Assembly: GCA_944989445.1 (NCBI GenBank)
Contig: CALYLW010000039.1
Coordinates: 62,001-126,000 of the forward strand
Direction: 5' to 3'
DNA: 64,000 nt
DNA from: Ampullaceana balthica
Lineage: Eukaryota > Mollusca > Gastropoda > Lymnaeidae
A program made the translations under genes and the position numbers. This document shows, piece after piece, positions 10,909 to 22,420 of this stretch. The notes under the pieces are model-generated. The model ran no database searches, was not told the DNA's origin, and was given only the letters and a program-made list of their open reading frames with translations. Each line of letters opens with the position of its first letter. Position 1 is the first letter of the stretch.

Positions 10909-11309
10909 GAAGACAACTACCGAAGACGATGGCCCGCCGCTTGTTATAACGTCGCCCATAATTTTGAGCGTGGCCGATGAACGAGACCAGAAAAAACAAC
11001 AGAAGGCTCATGGAGACGATCAGACACACCAACAAATGACTAATAGAGAAGATCAAACACCCCAACAGACGACTAATAGAGAAAATCAGACACACCAACA
11101 GATGACTAATAGAGAAGATCAAACACGCCAACAGACGACTAATGGACAGGAAAGGATAAATAAAAAGGTTAAAAGGGATTATGTAGTTATGACGAGAGAA
11201 CCAAAGCAACTGAAGAGTTATATCAACATTGTGATCCCTCAATTGACTCTTTTGAAAGAAAATAACAAAGACTCAACGGAAACATTTAAAACAGCTTCTG
11301 ACAGCGGAG
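10909..11309 (+). CDS. Exon A1 (expanded 33-bp coding repeat)
   Basis: The donor GGAG|GTTGGT at 11310 matches that of A2. The start is uncertain: the acceptor CTCTCAG fits the frame but gives a different incoming phase from A2. It encodes ILSVADERDQKKQQKAHGDD, then four 11-residue repeats of the type QQMTNREDQTH (A2 has one), then the conserved DYVVMTREPKQLKSY and IVIPQLTLLKENNK. The repeat expansion is a coding minisatellite. Confidence 0.45.
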
Positions 11310-14043
11310 GTTGGTTTTTTTGTTATTAAAGTACACGTATTTTGTTTCCTTGCAACTTTTGCATAGTCAGCAAGGCGATGGGTTCAAAGAAAAGGGAGTC
11401 ATCTCTGTGCTGGTTAAATTAAGGAATATTTTAGTCAACTAAACCATAATCTTTAATAACGTATGGGCCAGAATTGTCTTTACACCAAATGGTTTTTCTT
11501 GAGAATTTATGTACGTGCTTCTAGATGAGTTATAAGTGAGTCTTTTCTCATACAGATAGTCAGGCGACAGTTGATGAAATCTCTGGTCATACGACGAAAG
11601 ACATCGAAATCACTCTTCATTCAATTAATATTGACTCTGGTCAGGTTTCAGTACCTGGTCACTCTGGTCACACCAAAGAAAACTACGACAACTGGAGATT
11701 TAAAAACATCGCCGTGAAAAGGGAATCAGAGAGTGGACTGCAGAAACAAGAATTTGGTGAGCTGTGAAATATGGATTTACTTTAAATCATTCGACATGCC
11801 TTACATCGAATAAAATTTTAGAATTAGGACTTTCTGTTTAGCTTATGCTGTAAGCGTATTTATTTTTGTTAGAAACGTTTTCAAAAATATTATTTTTATT
11901 CTAGATTACTTGGCTAAATAGTACTGACAAACATTAATCGCAGCTTTAAAAAAAGATGTATCATAAGTTTGTAAGCTTTTGATAAAAAAATTGTATTGCG
12001 AACTCTTTTGGGTACTGATTATAAAATGTAAATAATGATATTAAAGAATCCACTTTCAGACAATCAGGGGAGTCCAACTACTACTGAATACGTTTGTCCG
12101 CCACTTGATATAACGCCGCCCATAAATTTGAGCGTAACCGATGAACGAGACCAGAAAAAACAACAGAAGGCTCATGGAGACGATCAGACATACCAACAGA
12201 TGACTAATGGACAGAAAAGGATAAATAAAAAGGTTAAAAAGGATTATGTAGTTATGACGAGAGAACCAAAGCAACTGAAGAGTTATGTCAACATTGTGAT
12301 CCCTCAATTGACTCTTTTGAAAGAAAATAACAAAGGCTCAACGGAAACATTTAAAACAGCTTCTGACAGCGGAGGTTGGTTTTTTTGTTATTAAAGTACA
12401 CGTATTTTGTTTCCTTGCAACTTTTGCATAGTCAGCAAGGCGATGGGTTCAAAGAAAAGTAAGTCAGTCATCTCTGTGCTGGTTAAATTAAGGAATATTT
12501 TAGTCAACTAAACCATAATCTTTAATAACGTATGGGCCAGAATTGTCTTTACACCAAATGGTTTGTCTTGAGAATTTATGTCCGTGTTTCTAAGTGAGTC
12601 TTTTCAAATCTTACTGAGTCTTTTCTCATACAGATAGTCAGGCGACAGTTGATGGAATCTCTGGTCATACAATGAAAGACAGCGAACGCACTCTTCATCC
12701 AACTACTAATGACTCTGGTCAGGTTTCAGTACCTGGTCACTCTGGTCATACCAACGAAAACTACGACAGCTGGAGATTAAAAAACATCGCCATGAAAAGG
12801 GAATCAGAGAGTGGACTGCAGAAACAAGAACTTGGTGAGCTGTGAAATGTGTATTTACTTTAAAACTTTCGACATGCCTTACATAGAATAAAATGTTAGA
12901 ATTTGTACTTTCTGTTTAGTTTATGCTCTAAGCGTATTTATTTCTGTTAGAAGCGTTTTCAAAAATAGTATTTTTTATTCTGGAACACTTTTTAAGCTGA
13001 GGGTAAATAGTGCTGACAAAAATTGATCGCATCTTTAAATAAAGATGTTTCATAAGTTTGTAAGCTTTTGATAAAAAAATTATTGCGAACTCTTTTTGGT
13101 ACTGATTATAAAATGTAAATATGATATTTAAACAATCCACTTTCAGACATCAGGGGAGTCAAACCTGCGTACCGTATCATGATCCTTCTTTTTGTTGGTA
13201 ACTTCCCTTTAATTAGCTAATTATGGTTGAAAAAATATTTCTGTGTCTTCCTTCAATGTTTTGAGGACCTCTCGAAACCAAACAGTGCAGATGTCGTTGG
13301 GATTGGGTTTAGGGATGGTGGTTAAGTGGTCGTCCATAAATGACGTCACGCACCTAGAGAGGGGTGGAGGTTCAACACATCTGTGACGATGTGTGACGAG
13401 GGAAGTGGGCTGTTAAGAAACGTGAGGTCACATCAAAACTCGCAAGTTTAAATAAAAGTTCCACTTAAATATTTGATTTATTACAATTTTTTTTAATGAA
13501 GCTTTACGCGTGTTACGATATTAGAGTGCAAAGTTACACTAAATAATACTTAAAAGACAGAAAAGTTATTTGAAACATGATCTTTTTCAAATAGAAAATA
13601 CAGCTTTTAAGGGGGAGGGCAGAGCTTTGTGACGTCATATTGGAGGGGGTGCTAAGTTTTTGTGACGACGTGTGACGAGTGGGGAGGGGGGTGAAAGATC
13701 GGCTAAAATCGCGTGACGTCATTTATGGACGGCCCATAAGAGAAGGATTAGGGTTTGGATTGCGTTTAGGATTAGGGATGACGGGGTTTTGTTTGTGTTA
13801 GGGCTGAGATTTGGGGTTTAAGGTAAGAGTCATAACTGGAGAAGATGTTGTAAAAGTGTGCTATTTCTCATGAGTTTATCTCAACCTCAGTCAGTTATTG
13901 ACCATGTTTCTCTTTTTCCAGCGGATCATTTATTGCTCTTAGAGCCAATGGTCGGTGCTACACAGTCAAGCGGAGAACTTTTGATTGGACAGCCTTCTCA
14001 CGTGACAAACTTGAGTGGATACGTCAACATTCAGCTCCAATAA
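10909..14043 (+). CDS. Candidate multi-exon gene with a tandemly duplicated exon cassette (3' part)
   Basis: I do not recognise the protein. Predicted exons are A1 10909-11309, B1 11556-11756, A2 12060-12374, B2 12634-12834 and D 13922-14043 (stop TAA). All internal junctions after A1 are phase 1, so A2 (315 nt) and B1/B2 (201 nt) are symmetric and can be duplicated or skipped without breaking frame. Cassette 2 is a copy of cassette 1 about 1.07 kb downstream, introns included. The product is hydrophilic and rich in Gln, Thr, Asn, Ser and Lys; no domain, signal peptide or membrane segment is evident. The start codon is not found; earlier exons are probably outside or unrecognised. Divergence between cassettes leaves all exon frames open, which suggests constraint. 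A third exon-A acceptor is present at 13,147. Confidence 0.5.
11556..11756 (+). CDS. Exon B1
   Basis: Acceptor TTTTCTCATACAG, donor TTTG|GTGAGC. The 67-codon exon encodes DSQATVDEISGHTTKD, SGQVSVPGHSGHT and NIAVKRESESGLQKQE. The intron sequences around it are nearly identical to those of B2. Confidence 0.5.
12060..12374 (+). CDS. Exon A2
   Basis: Acceptor CCACTTTCAG, donor GGAG|GTTGGT. It encodes NQGSPTTTEYVCPPLDITPP, LSVTDERDQKKQQKAHGDD, one QQMTNGQK repeat, then DYVVMTREPKQLKSYVNIV. Phase 1 on both sides. If the donor were not used, the frame would end ten codons later. Confidence 0.5.
12634..12834 (+). CDS. Exon B2
   Basis: Acceptor TTTTCTCATACAG and donor CTTG|GTGAGC, both consensus. 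67 codons encode DSQATVDGISGHTMKD, SGQVSVPGHSGHT and NIAMKRESESGLQKQEL. Same length and phase as B1 with scattered amino-acid differences and no stops. Confidence 0.5.
13147..13220 (+). pseudogene. Third exon-A acceptor with diverged body, or alternative last exon
   Basis: CCACTTTCAG|ACATCAGGGGAG repeats the intron/exon boundary of A2, but the sequence then departs and ends at TAA after 24 codons (GVKPAYRIMILLFVGNFPLI). It could be the breakpoint relic of a third cassette or an alternative terminal exon joined in phase to B2. Confidence 0.3.
13328..13734. mobile_element. GGCCGTC-family MITE, complete copy
   Basis: GGTCGTCCATAAATGACGTC (13328) and GACGTCATTTATGGACGGCC (to 13734) are inverted repeats differing at one position over 24 bp. 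Flanks contain TAAG on both sides (TTAAG before, ATAAG after), consistent with a short TAA-type duplication as made by PIF/Harbinger elements; that assignment is inference. It lies in the predicted intron before exon D. Confidence 0.75.
13922..14043 (+). CDS. Exon D, predicted terminal exon
   Basis: A good acceptor (TTTCTCTTTTTCCAG) is followed by 39 codons, DHLLLLEPMVGATQSSGELL and VTNLSGYVNIQLQ, then TAA. Its incoming phase (two bases, CG) joins B2's phase-1 donor as Ala. No nearby AATAAA is obvious before about 14,455. Confidence 0.4.
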
Positions 14044-15561
14044 CTACGTCACTGCTGTGACCTTTACCTTTTCTCCATACATGTCTTATGACGTCAATAT
14101 TATATGACGTCAATTACCCGAACAATTATAAAATACTTTGTGTGCATTTCAAAAAGTTTAATATTTCGTATTTATCAAACAAGGATAAGTTACTTGGGCT
14201 TTTGAAAAAAAGAGGCGTCATAGGTACCCTGCAACCCCTAGTATAATGAGATTTCAGAAAGTTTAATACAATTCCTTGAAATCAATATGCAATTTACAAA
14301 AAAAAATTTCCAATTCATTTTAACAATTTATTTTGTAAAAAGACATGCTCAACGAAGAAAAAAAAAGCAAGACATATTTCCTCCCTTGTCATTTTTATTA
14401 CATTCAGTTGGTATTTTTTGAGTTTCTTTAACTTTATAGTAGTTATTGGGTATCACAAATAAAATATATCTTCAAGGTTTACAGACAGAAAAGAAGGGAC
14501 AAAAGGTGATTCAAAACTTTTCTAGACGGCTGAAATAGTGGTATCTCAAGGGCGCCAGACTAATGGGGTGCCAAAATGGACTTTCCTTTTGATGACGTAA
14601 AAAGGTCATATATAGATTGCAAAATTGAGTTAAATCTGGAACTCCAAACTACATATAATGAAGCTATTAATTGAAATATTTCTCCAATAAATTCGATAAA
14701 CTTTATTTAAGTATTTTACTTCCTGATAACTGCTTTTATGAAAAGAATAATTGTGGCGTCATTATAATTAAATTATTTTTTGAAATTGAATTCAACAAGG
14801 CTTTTTGATAAATGTACTTCTAACTTTTTTACTTGTCAATGTTTATTTGCATTTGTTCTTCTTTTAATTAGTTATACCTCTTTGATCCCATGAATAAAGA
14901 AACACTACTTTGATATAGAAAAAATATTCCGAAGGAGAGAAGAAAATGTCTCCGGCTTTCAGCTAATTAAAATTATAATTTTTTTAATGATTAATAATAA
15001 CTAATATTTAACTATACCTTGTATTTCTTATTTTTTTAGTCCTTAATATATTTACTCTGTCACTCGTATTAATAGAAAAGGGAGAGGTAAAATACTCTCA
15101 GTAAACTATTACATTGGTTTGGATTTCATTGTGTTAACAGTTTGGAATATTCTGTTTGTGCATGTGTGTGTGTGTGTGTGTTTGTGTGTCAGCTGTCTGC
15201 TTTGTCCGATTGGACATTCTATTTGGAACAAAAGGCAATATGTTAGTCAGTGTAGTCAGTATAACACTTTCTACTGCAAACACCACCCTCCCTCCTTCTG
15301 AAAGTTTATTCACAATTTTACCAATAACTTTGTATAAACAATTCTAAGTCATTTGCTTGTATCGTGTCTCATGCAAATAAATAAATATAGTCGAGTGTTA
15401 CAGAGCATATAAAAAAATATTCAATAAATAAAGGGGTCATACTGGAATAAGCCAGTTAAAGAGGAAGTTACATATTACAGGATATGGATTTGCGAAAGAC
15501 CTTTTGAACAAAAAATGTTTTATTTTATGAACTTGGCTGTGATGTGTCCTCCAAATTATCA
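14044..15561. other. AT-rich DNA with one interspersed module
   Basis: About 14,125-14,195 is an inverted copy of the AAGTAACTTATCCTTG module seen at 6738 and 22,013. A (GT)n run lies at 15,157-15,190. The rest shows no gene. Confidence 0.5.
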
Positions 15562-15747
15562 TTAATTTTTTTTTGGATTACAAATTCCCTGAAGCTTTCT
15601 TTTAGTTTGTTTAATTACTTTTTGTTTATATTTCTTCTCTAAGAACTTCTTCGTGGCGATATGTTGGTTGTCTTCTAGTTGCTTCGTTTTCGGTCTTTCC
15701 AAAACCCTCAAAACATCTTCAGTAAATAAGATTAAGAGGTACCTCAA
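15562..15747 (-). CDS. Lysine-rich minus-strand ORF, weak
   Basis: Sixty codons ending KLQGICNPKKN, including LRVLERPKTKQLEDNQHIA. The sequence has coding-like composition but no recognised domain. It may be a terminal exon on the minus strand, or chance. Confidence 0.2.
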   Translation of the reverse strand: MRYLLILFTEDVLRVLERPKTKQLEDNQHIATKKFLEKKYKQKVIKQTKRKLQGICNPKKN

Positions 15748-15785
15748 ATAAATATTATATCAGAATGTTTAAGAATTCATTTCAG

Positions 15786-15856
15786 TAATTGATGATCCTC
15801 AAGATTCACAAAAACAACATCCGAAAGATGTCTCTCCGAAATTGTCTAGATATTGA
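15786..15856 (+). CDS. Possible small terminal exon
   Basis: TTCATTTCAG|TAATTGATGATCC opens a 23-codon frame (IDDPQDSQKQHPKDVSPKLS) that ends in TGA. Its phase would accept the donor of exon B2, so it could be an alternative ending of the cassette gene. Evidence is splice consensus and phase only. Confidence 0.2.
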
Positions 15857-16482
15857 TCTTTTCAAAATTAATTGTTGACGATCTCTTAATATATTTTATT
15901 TAATTGTTCTGTTCATTCAGTGCATGACTGTATCTTTCACTAATCTACATATTTAGTATTCACTTTTTAAATATATGTGTTTGGCATTTATACCCTTATT
16001 ATGTGTTTTGGAAACAAAGCAGTACTCATAAATATTCCAAGTGCGTGTTCTCGCAACAACATATTACTCATAGTATTATCCAAAAGGTGAGTTTGGGTAA
16101 CAATGTATAAGCTCAAATAATTGTCCGAAGTGACTTTTTTGGTATCAATGTATGTACTCATATTGTACATATTTTATTTTTTTTGTTGTAAGAAAGTGTT
16201 TATATTATTATGAGGCAAATTAACTAAACTTCAGTTCAGTAAATATAATGGGTGGTTCTAAACAATATATATGTTTTGATTCTAAAATATAGCGCATAGT
16301 TCTAAAATGATGAATGAAAATAAACCATTATGTTTACCTGCCATGTCAGAAATAACTTTGACAATATGAAATAAAAATATGCAACAAATTGTTTGGGTAT
16401 TCTTCTTGAAAAAAATTATATAACATGAAGTGAATGAGTTATATTTTAAGATTTGGTGATGTTTCATTTGTTTTTACTGTAG

Positions 16483-16636
16483 AGTTGGAGGAAATAGTCT
16501 CAAAAGAGCATATCTATGGCGTGGTGAAGAAATGGTAATCACGCTTTCAAACATAGAACAGGGGCAGATGGAAACAAGGCATTGGCATGAAGCATGTTGT
16601 CAATCCGAGAAATCATTGAGTGAACTGTACCAGTGA
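16483..16636 (+). CDS. Possible terminal exon, 50 codons
   Basis: The acceptor TTTTTACTGTAG is followed by GGNSLKRAYLWRGEEMVITL, EQGQMETRHWHEACCQSEKS and a TGA stop. GC content and residue variety exceed the flanks, which is why I list it. The incoming phase (one base completing a codon) does not match the cassette gene. No function recognised. Confidence 0.25.
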
Positions 16637-17285
16637 CGTAGCGTAAATGAGTTATTTTATACAGCATTTTCACATAACTTTGTTTTCATATTTTATTAGA
16701 ATTGGGGTTACATTGGACACCTATGGGTGAAAAATAAAATTTTTATCAAGGATAACATAATGGAGAGTGTGTCTCCGCCGAATGAGAGAAATAATCAAAA
16801 TATGTTTTGGTTAATTTTTTTAAGCAAGCGCACACGCTAAAAATCTTTTATTTCGAATTTAGTTGCACTTTGATGATGGTTCTAAAACCTGTTTTGAAGA
16901 AATGATAATTCTTTTTATTTTTAGCTAATATCTCCAACCAGTTTGAAATTTAATAAAGATTCTATGATTTTAAATTATTCTAATTTCTGATTAGCAGTGT
17001 CTTTTATTTTTACTGACAAAACGTTTAGTTATATATTTATTACTGAAATAAAATCTTTGCGTAAACACTTTTAAAAAATTAACTTTTTTTTTAAATTTAT
17101 CATTTGAAATCCAAGATTTAATTTTACAATTGGGATCTCTTTCTAAAAAAATTGAATTTCTTTTAAAATATGCAATGGTTAATTTGACTTGAAAAAGATC
17201 GACAGCCATCTCAGGGTCAAGAAGAGCTTATTCAAAATAAAAGATTAGCCATTATCCCAGAGCTAAGAAGGGATGTGACATATTC
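16637..17285. other. AT-rich DNA leading into the minisatellite
   Basis: No gene. From about 17,246 there are degenerate versions of the following repeat unit (CCCAGAGCTAAGAAGGGATG), marking its decayed left edge. Confidence 0.5.
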
Positions 17286-20190
17286 CAAGAAGAGATTGGC
17301 CAACAGCCCAGAGACAACAAGAGATGGGCAAACAGCCCAGAAACAACAAGAGATGGGCCAACAGCCCAGAGACAACAAGAGATTGGCCAACAGCCCAGAG
17401 ACAACAAGAGATTGGCCAACAGCCCAGAGACAACAAGAGATTGTCCAACAGCCCAGAGACAACAAGAGATGGGCCAACAGCCCAGAGACAACAAGAGATG
17501 GGCCAACAGCCCAGAGACAACAAGAGATGGGCCAACAGCCCAGAGACAACAAGAGATGGGCCAACAGCCCAGAGACAACAAGAGATGGACCAACAGCCCA
17601 GAGACAACAAGAGATGGGCCAACAGCCCAGAGACAACAAGAGATGGGCCAACAGCCCAGAGACAACAAGAGATGGGCCAACAGCCCAGAGACAACAAGAG
17701 ATGGGCCAACAGCCCAGAGACAACAAGAGATGGGCCAACAGCCCAGAGCCAAGAAGAGATGGGCCAACAGCCCAGAGACAACAAGAGATGGGCCAACAGC
17801 CCAGAGACAACAAGAGATTGGCCAACAGCCCAGAGACAAAAAGAGATGGGCCAACAGCCCAGAGACAACAAGAGATGGGCCAACAGCCGAGAGACAACAA
17901 GAGATGGGCCAACAGCCCAGAGCCAAGAAGAGATGGGCGAACAGCCCAGAGACAACAAGAGATGGGCCAACAGCCCAGAGACAACAAGAGATGGGCCAAC
18001 AGCCCAGAGACAACAAGAGATGGGCCAACAGCCAAGAGACAACAAGAGATGGGCCAACAGCCCAGAGACAACAAGAGATGGGCCAACAGCCCAGAGCCAA
18101 GAAGAGATGGGCCAACAGCACAGAGCCAAGAAGAGATGGGCGAACAGCCCAGAGACAACAAGAGATGTGCCAACAGCCCAGAGACAACAAGAGATGGGCC
18201 ACCAGCCCAGAGACAACAAGAGATGGGCCAACAGCCCAGAGACAACAAGAGATGGGCCAACAGCCCAGAGACAACAAGAGATGGGCCAACAGCCCAGAGA
18301 CAACAAGAGATGGGCCAACAGCCCAGAGACAACAAGAGATGGGCCAACAGCCCAGAGACAACAAGAGATGGGCCAACAGTCCAGAGACAACAAGAGATGG
18401 GCCAACAGCCCAGAGACAACAAAAGATGGGCCAACAGCCCAGAGACAACAAGAGATCAGCCAACAGCCCAGAGACAACAAGAGATGGGCCAACAGCCCAG
18501 AGACAACAAGAGATGGGCCAACAGCCCAGAGACAACAAGAGATGGGCCAACATCCCAGAGACAACAAGAGATGGGCCAACAGCCCAGAGACAACAAGAGA
18601 TGGGCCAACAGCCCAGAGACAACAAGAGATGGGCCAACAGCCCAGAGACAACAAGAGATGGGCCAACAGCCCAGAGACAACAAGAGATTGGCCAACAGCC
18701 CAGAGACAACAAGAGATTGGCCAACAGCCCAGAGACAACAAGAGATTGGCCAACAGCCCAGAGACAACAAGAGATGGGCCAACAGCCCAGAGACAACAAG
18801 AGATGGGCCAACAGCCCAGAGACAACAAGAGATGGGCCAACAGCCCAGAGACAACAAGAGATGGACCAACAGCCCAGAGACAACAAGAGATGGGCCAACA
18901 GCCCAGAGACAACAAGAGATGGGCCAACAGCCCAGAGACAACAAGAGATGGGCCAACAGCCCAGAGACAACAAGAGATGGGCCAACAGCCCAGAGACAAC
19001 AAGAGATGGGCCAACAGCCCAGAGACAACAAGAGATTGGCCAACAGCCCAGAGACAACAAGAGATTAGCCAACAGCCCAGAGACAACAAGAGATTGGCCA
19101 ACAGCCCAGAGACAACAAGAGATGGGCCAACAGCCCAGAGACAACAAGAGATGGGCCAACAGCCCAGAGACAACAAGAGATGGGCCAACAGCCCAGAGAC
19201 AACAAGAGATGAGCCAACAGCCCAGAGACAACAAAAGATGGGCTAACGGCCCAGAGACAACAAGAGATGGGCCAACAGCCCAGAGACAACAAGAGATGGG
19301 CCAACAGCCCAGAGACAACAAGAGATGGGCCAACAGCCCAGAGACAACAAGAGATGGACCAACAGCCCAGAGACAACAAGAGATGGGCCAACAGCCCAGA
19401 GACAACAAGAGATGGGCCAACAGCCCAGAGCCAACAAGAGATGGGCCAACAGCCCAGAGACAACAAGAGATTGGCCAACAGCCTAGAGACAACAAGAGAT
19501 GGGCCAACAGCCCAGAGACAACAAGAGATTGGCCAACAGCCCAGAGACAACAAGAGATGGGCCAACAGCCCAGAGACAACAAGAGATGGGCCAACAGCCC
19601 AGAGACCACAAGAGATGGGCCAACAGCCCAGAGACAACAAGAGATTGGCCAACAGCCCAGAGACAATAAGAGATTGGCCAACAGCCCAGAGTCAACAAGA
19701 GATTGGCCAACAGCCCAGAGACAACAAGAGATTGGCCAACAGCCCAGAGACAACAAGAGATTGGCCAACAGCCCAGAGACAATAAGAGATTGGCCAACAG
19801 CCCAGAGACAACAAGAGATTGGCCAACAGCCCAGAGACAACAAGAGATTGGCCAACAGCCCAGAAACAACAAGAGATTGGCCAACAGCCCAGAGACAACA
19901 AGAGATTGGCCAACAGCCCAGAGACAACAAGAGATTGGCCAACAGCCCAGAGACAACAAGAGATTGGCCAACAGCCCAGAGACAATAAGAGATTGGCCAA
20001 CAGCCCAGAGACAACAAGAGATTGGCCAACAGCCCAGAGACAACAAGAGATTGGCCAACAGCCCAGAAACAACAAGAGATTGGCCAACAGCCCAGAGACA
20101 ACAAGAGATTGGCCAACAGCCCAGAGACAACAAGAGATTGGCCAACAGCCCAGAGACAACAAGAGATTGGTCAACAGCCCAGAGCCAAGA
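17286..20190. repeat. 29-bp minisatellite, about 100 copies
   Basis: The unit is GAGATGGGCCAACAGCCCAG followed by AGACAACAA. Because 29 is not a multiple of three and the unit has no stop on either strand, all six frames stay open for long distances (one minus-strand frame runs 954 codons). Units carry either GATGGGCC or GATTGGCC; the T form dominates at both ends (notably 19,620-20,170) and the G form the middle. A rarer CCAAGAAG variant recurs at 17,749, 17,923 and 18,097, exactly 174 bp (six units) apart, then at 18,126. The encoded repeats (hydrophilic on plus, Leu/Cys/Trp-rich on minus) are not credible proteins. Confidence 0.95.
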
Positions 20191-21285
20191 AAAAGTGTCA
20201 CCATAAGAGGTGGTCCACAATTTCAAGATCGGGAATGGATAGCGTCAATACATTTTTAAAAAATGAAAATATCAAATTATTTTAATGATCTTATTAAAAA
20301 AAAATTTTCCATCGTTACAAATGCAGTAATCGTTTTCTTCTTAAAATGTGTTGAAAAGAACGAGAACCACCTATCTCTTTCTTTCAAGAAGTTCTGGTTA
20401 AATCCCCATCCCACCAACATTCTTTATATCTTTTTTTTATCAATTCATTATGTGTTCGGTATATACTTCTTCAAATCTAAAGCACTGGAAAGGGAGAAAT
20501 GATCGTGATACTAGATTTCTTGTGACGTCACTTTGCTGCAACGCTCAATGAACAGATTTGGAAATAAAAATTCATCCATTTTATATAATGATAAAATAAA
20601 ATTATAAATAACATTCATTTAGTTCCAAATAAAACTAGAACTGCATGTGTTGACTTCATAAAGATGGCCCGAATGTAAAGATTAAAACTTCCAGTTTTGC
20701 CAGCATTGCCTCATATTATTTCCAAGTCATGACTACAAAATGAGCTCTTATAGCAGTGACACCCACGACATCTTCTCTCCAAATTAACTCCGCCGTCGTA
20801 ACCAGTTTGTGTTACCAAATGGTGTCTAACAAAGTTTGTAATTACGTTAAAATGCTGTGCTCCTGTCAGATAGCCGAACTTGTTCAGTAATCAATTAACG
20901 ATTATCAACTGAAGCTTGTCAATATACATTGTAGTTGTAGAGTGCGTGGACTTCACGCATAACTGTGGTGTGTAAACGAATGGAGAAAAGCAATAAATAT
21001 CACTGGCTGAACTGAGCGAGTTCAAACAAAAAATATTTGAAAATTTTCCTGTCATTGGCAGTTATGTTTAATTAATATATGAGCATTTGACACACTTGTA
21101 TTTAAGAAGTTTTTTACGCATTACATTTATTTTACTGCATTACAATAAAACATCTATATTTCTGAGAACTCTGAAACGAATGGATTATCATCTTAATATA
21201 TAAATATTTTTGTACTTTCCTTTCAATTTGTAGAAAAGCAATTTTCCCTTTAAAAAAATAATTATAAACCCCGTGAATATAACTA
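20191..21285. other. AT-rich DNA, no feature found
   Basis: Short frames at 20,263-20,502 are Phe/Lys-rich and look like chance. No repeat of a recognised family. Confidence 0.5.
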
Positions 21286-21697
21286 AGAGGCCGTCAATAA
21301 ATGACGTCAGGCACCGGGGGGGGGGTGGAGAGACATGGGGTCACATATGTGTGCACGGGCGAGTCGGTATTTATGAACTGTGACGTCACATAAAGACGTG
21401 CAACTTTACATACGAGTTCCACTGAAATATTATTTGCTTACAATTTATTTAATGACGTTTTACATGGCTTCAAGAGTGTTCAGATTGCAGCCTTACACTA
21501 CATACATACTTACTTAACAATAAAATGATTTGAAACATGAACATTTATAAATAGGAAATATGGCTTTTATGGGGGAGGGGAGCTTCATGACGACGTAATT
21601 TAAGGAAGATCTAACTTTTAGTGATGACGTGTGCCGAGGTGGGGGAGGGGTTGAAACGTCGGCCACAATCACTTGACGTCATTTATGGACGGCCTCT
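21286..21697. mobile_element. GGCCGTC-family MITE, complete copy
   Basis: AGAGGCCGTCAATAAATGAC (left) and GTCATTTATGGACGGCCTCT (right) are inverted with one mismatch. TAA occurs on both sides (CTAAG... and ...CTCTAAT), consistent with a three-base duplication. The interior shares GTTCCACTGAAATATT and GTGACGTCACATAAAGACG-like blocks with the other copies. Confidence 0.75.
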
Positions 21698-22012
21698 AAT
21701 TTTTATTTTATTTTTTATTTTATTATTTTTATTTAATTTTTTTTTCAAAGTCACCAATTGATATACAATAAGAAAAGTTCGCAATCCTTAAAATCATATA
21801 TATTTACGCTCAATTATGTAGACTAACGCTAAGGGACATCACTCTGCTTTTTTTTTAAAGTTTGTGTTGTAAGCAGTGCTGATTGACTCAAATAGTTATT
21901 TTTTGGTGCAGTAATTTGGTGCGCTGCTTTCTAAAATTAGTTAAAAAATCGTGTGGTGATTATCACTGTAAAAATTATTATATAATTACTTTGTTTAATT
22001 TTCAGGAATATT
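21698..22012. other. AT-rich; contains the TTTTTGGTGCAGTAATTTGG repeat seen near position 101
   Basis: Poly-T tracts, then a 35-bp block at about 21,900 shared with the left edge of the window. No gene. Confidence 0.5.
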
Positions 22013-22420
22013 TCGTATTTATCATACAAGGATAAGTTACTTGGGCTTTTGACCACAAAAAAGTGGGCGCCTCTATTTAAAATTACTTTGTGTACATTTA
22101 AGGGAGTTTAATATTACGTATCTATCATACAAGGACAAGTTTGTTGGGCTTTTGAAAAAAGTGGGCGCCGTGAGTGCCCTAAATAAAAGTGTACATTTCA
22201 GGAATATTTCGTATTTATCATACAAGGATAAGTTACTTGGGCTTTTGGCATAAAAAATAAAATAATAAAAACTATTATAAAATACTTTTTGTACATTTAA
22301 GAAAGTTTAATATTACGTATTTATCATACAAGGACAAGTTAGTTGGGCTTTTGAAAAAGGTGGGCGCCATAGGCGCCCTTAAAAAACGGGGGCGCCGTAG
22401 GCGCCACGGCGCCGCAGCAC
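22013..22420. repeat. Tandem-like cluster of the AAGTAACTTATCC module
   Basis: Four inverted copies of the module (TATTTATCATACAAGGATAA then GTTACTTGGGCTTTTG) follow one another at about 22,018, 22,100, 22,208 and 22,315. Several are followed by GTGGGCGCC. The same module occurs at 6738, 7273 and 14,125. Copy ends are CG-rich while bodies are AT-rich. Confidence 0.6.

Noticed and set aside
10826..11242. 138-codon minus-strand ORF
   Set aside because: It is the shadow of exon A1; its repeats are the reverse of the plus-strand coding repeat, and splice signals support the plus strand.
17286..20190. CRISPR-like regular 29-bp repeats
   Set aside because: Units are directly tandem with no spacers between them, in a eukaryotic context.
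17232..20259. Very long overlapping ORFs on both strands (up to 954 codons)
   Set aside because: They are translations of a 29-bp stop-free minisatellite; equal openness in all six frames argues against selection on any one.
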